NCBI GenBank assembly: GCA_022747635.1
Contig: JAKTNV010000012.1
Location: 1,625,001-1,689,000, forward strand
Length of the DNA: 64,000 nucleotides
DNA from: Hetaerina americana
Lineage: Eukaryota; Arthropoda; Insecta; Odonata; Calopterygidae
Reading direction: 5' to 3'
This document shows, piece by piece, positions 62,595-64,000 of the stretch (position 1 is its first letter; each line of letters opens with the position of its first letter). The translations under genes were made by a program, and so were the position numbers. Under the pieces are notes generated by a model. The model was given only the letters and a program-made list of their open reading frames with translations, searched no databases and had not been told where the DNA came from.

Positions 62595-62961
62595 CGAGGG
62601 TTGCTATTTATATTTTGAGCCTGGACAATGCTAAGTGCTTTAGGCGCCATCTAATGTTTCCTTCTGAAAGTTTGACCCTTTTAACGCTAACTTTTTTTAG
62701 AACACTTGGCAGTTGATGGTAACTTGTGTTGTTTGCAGTGACTTGAAAATTTTGTCTCAGCTAACTTGTGAACACTTTCGTGCGATGATTTTTTTTTTGG
62801 AGGTGCCTCAATTAGAATGGAAAAAGTGTTGTAAAAGTTGGTTCGAGCACATGCAAAAGTGTATTGATTATCATGGAGAATACTTCAAAAAACAACAAAG
62901 CCATTTTCTACAATAAATACGTCTTTTCTTGTTAGGCTGAAAATATAAATAGCAACCCTCA
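62595..62961 (+). mobile_element. Short mariner deletion derivative with both terminal repeats (367 bp)
   Basis: Termini cgagggttgctatttatatt and aatataaatagcaaccctca are inverted repeats, each flanked by TA (62593-62594 and 62962-62963). The interior keeps a C-terminal piece, EVPQLEWKKCCKSWFEHMQK followed by CIDYHGEYF, and a stop near 62916. This is the same family as 50115-51228, with the catalytic core deleted. MITE-like and non-autonomous. Confidence 0.9.
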
Positions 62962-63054
62962 TATGAGCCCAACTGCAAATATCTGTGACATTGGTTGTAT
63001 GATATTCTGTCATAACATCTTGTTCCTTTAAGGCCCCCAAAATTTCAGAGTATA

Positions 63055-63125
63055 AGGGGATGTCTAAGGAGTTTAACTGGCTAAAGCTCTCAGTCGGACA
63101 TCGAAGGATTAGGTGAATGATTTTT
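63055..63125 (+). repeat. tRNA-like SINE head (family C), decayed
   Basis: AAGGAGTTTAACTGGCTAAA resembles the family C head. The downstream GGACATCGAAGG is only a poor B-box match. Weak call. Confidence 0.3.
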
Positions 63126-63164
63126 ACGCTTCAAAATTGTTGCATTTGCACTGTAAAACATTAG

Positions 63165-63985
63165 GCCAGCAAAGTTAGATGTAGAAAGAGAATATGACGT
63201 AGATGAAGATAGCTTATGTCCATGGTTGAGAGTGAGATAGAAAGGACATTAAGGGAGAAATCAAATAAGGCTGTGGGGGTTGACAAAAATCTTATGGATC
63301 TATTTAAAGGTTAGGAGAATGGGTGAGGAAGTCGACTAATTTGTGGTATTTATGAGAGAGAAATTTTGCTGGAAGACTTTGTTAGATCAGTGTTAGTTCC
63401 TATTGTGAAAAAGGTAAAGGCTAAATCATGTGAGGACTATAGAACAATGAGTTTGATTTTGGATGCGGTGTAAGTAGTTTTCAGGTTCATCAATAAAAGT
63501 ATGGAGAGCAGGGTAAATGATTACTTAAGGGATGATCAGTTTGGGTTCAGAAAGGGGAGAGGCACACGTGATGCCATTGTAGTAAGGTCACCGATAGAGA
63601 GGAATATCGTATACAATGTGGACATATTTGCCAGTCTTGTAGATTTGGAAAAGGCATTTGATACAGTGAATTGGGAAAAGTTAATGAATGTATTGCAGAA
63701 AATAGGAGTAGAGATATTGAGTGGTATATTAAATACTGTGGAAGAGAATTTAAGGCAAGCAAGGAAGTGGCAGAAATAGAATACGATAGGGATGCTGTAC
63801 GGGATGAAGGGAGGAAGTATACAGAGATGAAGAGGATATTGTTGTAGAGTTGGATGTTTGGCTGTGTTTTGCTTAGAGAGAGACAAGAGAATTGCCGCTG
63901 TACCATTTGGTGGCTTGTGTCCATAGAAAACCTACCTCAACTGGTAGATTACCAATAATAATTATTATTAATATATTTTTTATTA
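63165..63985 (+). pseudogene. RTE/CFDP2-like LINE with RT core joined to its 3' end by a deletion
   Basis: RT pieces in order: EREIEREKS-like start with KAVGVDKNLMDLF, SVLVPIVKKVKAKSCEDYRT, then VNDYLRDDQFGFRKGRGTRD and AIVVRSPIERNIVYNVDIFA, and LVDLEKAFDTVNWEKLMNVL. The frame then jumps at about 63730 to the 3' part (ENLRQARKWQK, GMLYGMKGG) and the 3' tail 'acctcaactggtagattacc'. The GVRQG and YADD motifs are removed. It gives the best view of the N-terminal RT of this family. Confidence 0.85.
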
Positions 63986-64000
63986 AAGTGGTGTCTATTT

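Noticed and set aside
1..64000. Prokaryotic features, CRISPR arrays, LTR retroviruses or endogenous viral genes
   Set aside because: No regularly spaced repeats, no operon layout, and no gag, pol or env-like readings or paired LTRs were seen; all RT matches are LINE or Penelope type.

Overview
The window is animal nuclear DNA, most likely from an insect. It is AT-rich, with long introns, GT-AG splice sites, (TA)n microsatellites and many decayed transposable elements. It shows no operons, ribosome binding sites or CRISPR arrays. The insect assignment rests on the one conserved gene, whose N-terminal block ([10 protein letters not shown]...[15 protein letters not shown]) is of the insect NAD kinase type, and on an arthropod-like repeat set. 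The order cannot be fixed from sequence alone.

The only host gene I can support is a cytosolic-type NAD kinase (NADK) on the + strand. Six coding exons lie at 30877-30960, 32604-32733, 52761-52955, 53053-53155, 56320-56592 and 57563-57720. All splice phases agree, giving about 314 continuous codons that include the GGDGT, NE-D and TGSTAY motifs. The last coding exon (WVSFDG region) is not found up to 64000, so the gene runs off the right edge. The first coding exon is uncertain. Two phase-compatible ATG exons with good donors sit in CpG-rich islands at 6934-6947 and 21025-21062.

Layout: 1-20300 is mostly unannotated AT-rich DNA with GC-rich islands (about 2430-2830, 6020-7130, 13400-14090, 15640-16290), scattered SINE and LINE pieces, a mariner remnant (8.8-9.0 kb) and a 131-bp tandem duplication (19070-19331). 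20350-21300 is the strongest CpG-rich, promoter-like island. 21300-30870 holds tRNA-derived SINEs, two hairpin repeats and a LINE with reverse transcriptase (28.6-29.9 kb). The 20-kb NADK intron 32734-52760 is a repeat graveyard: inverted and deleted jockey/CR1-like LINE copies, an RTE/CFDP2-like LINE family, at least four mariner lineages, a Penelope-like element with GIY-YIG coding, two SINE families and long (TA)n tracts. Further repeats lie in the later NADK introns and near the right edge.

The transposon genes are all broken. They do not act together, but their nesting gives a relative history: SINE into LINE with a 13-bp target duplication, and mariner into (TA)n. No obviously new multi-gene system is present. 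The best leads are the alternative NADK first exons, the Penelope fragment with a nearby degenerate hammerhead-like motif, the mariner with a partly duplicated end, the SINE tails joined to (TA)n tracts, and a dispersed family of imperfect hairpins.
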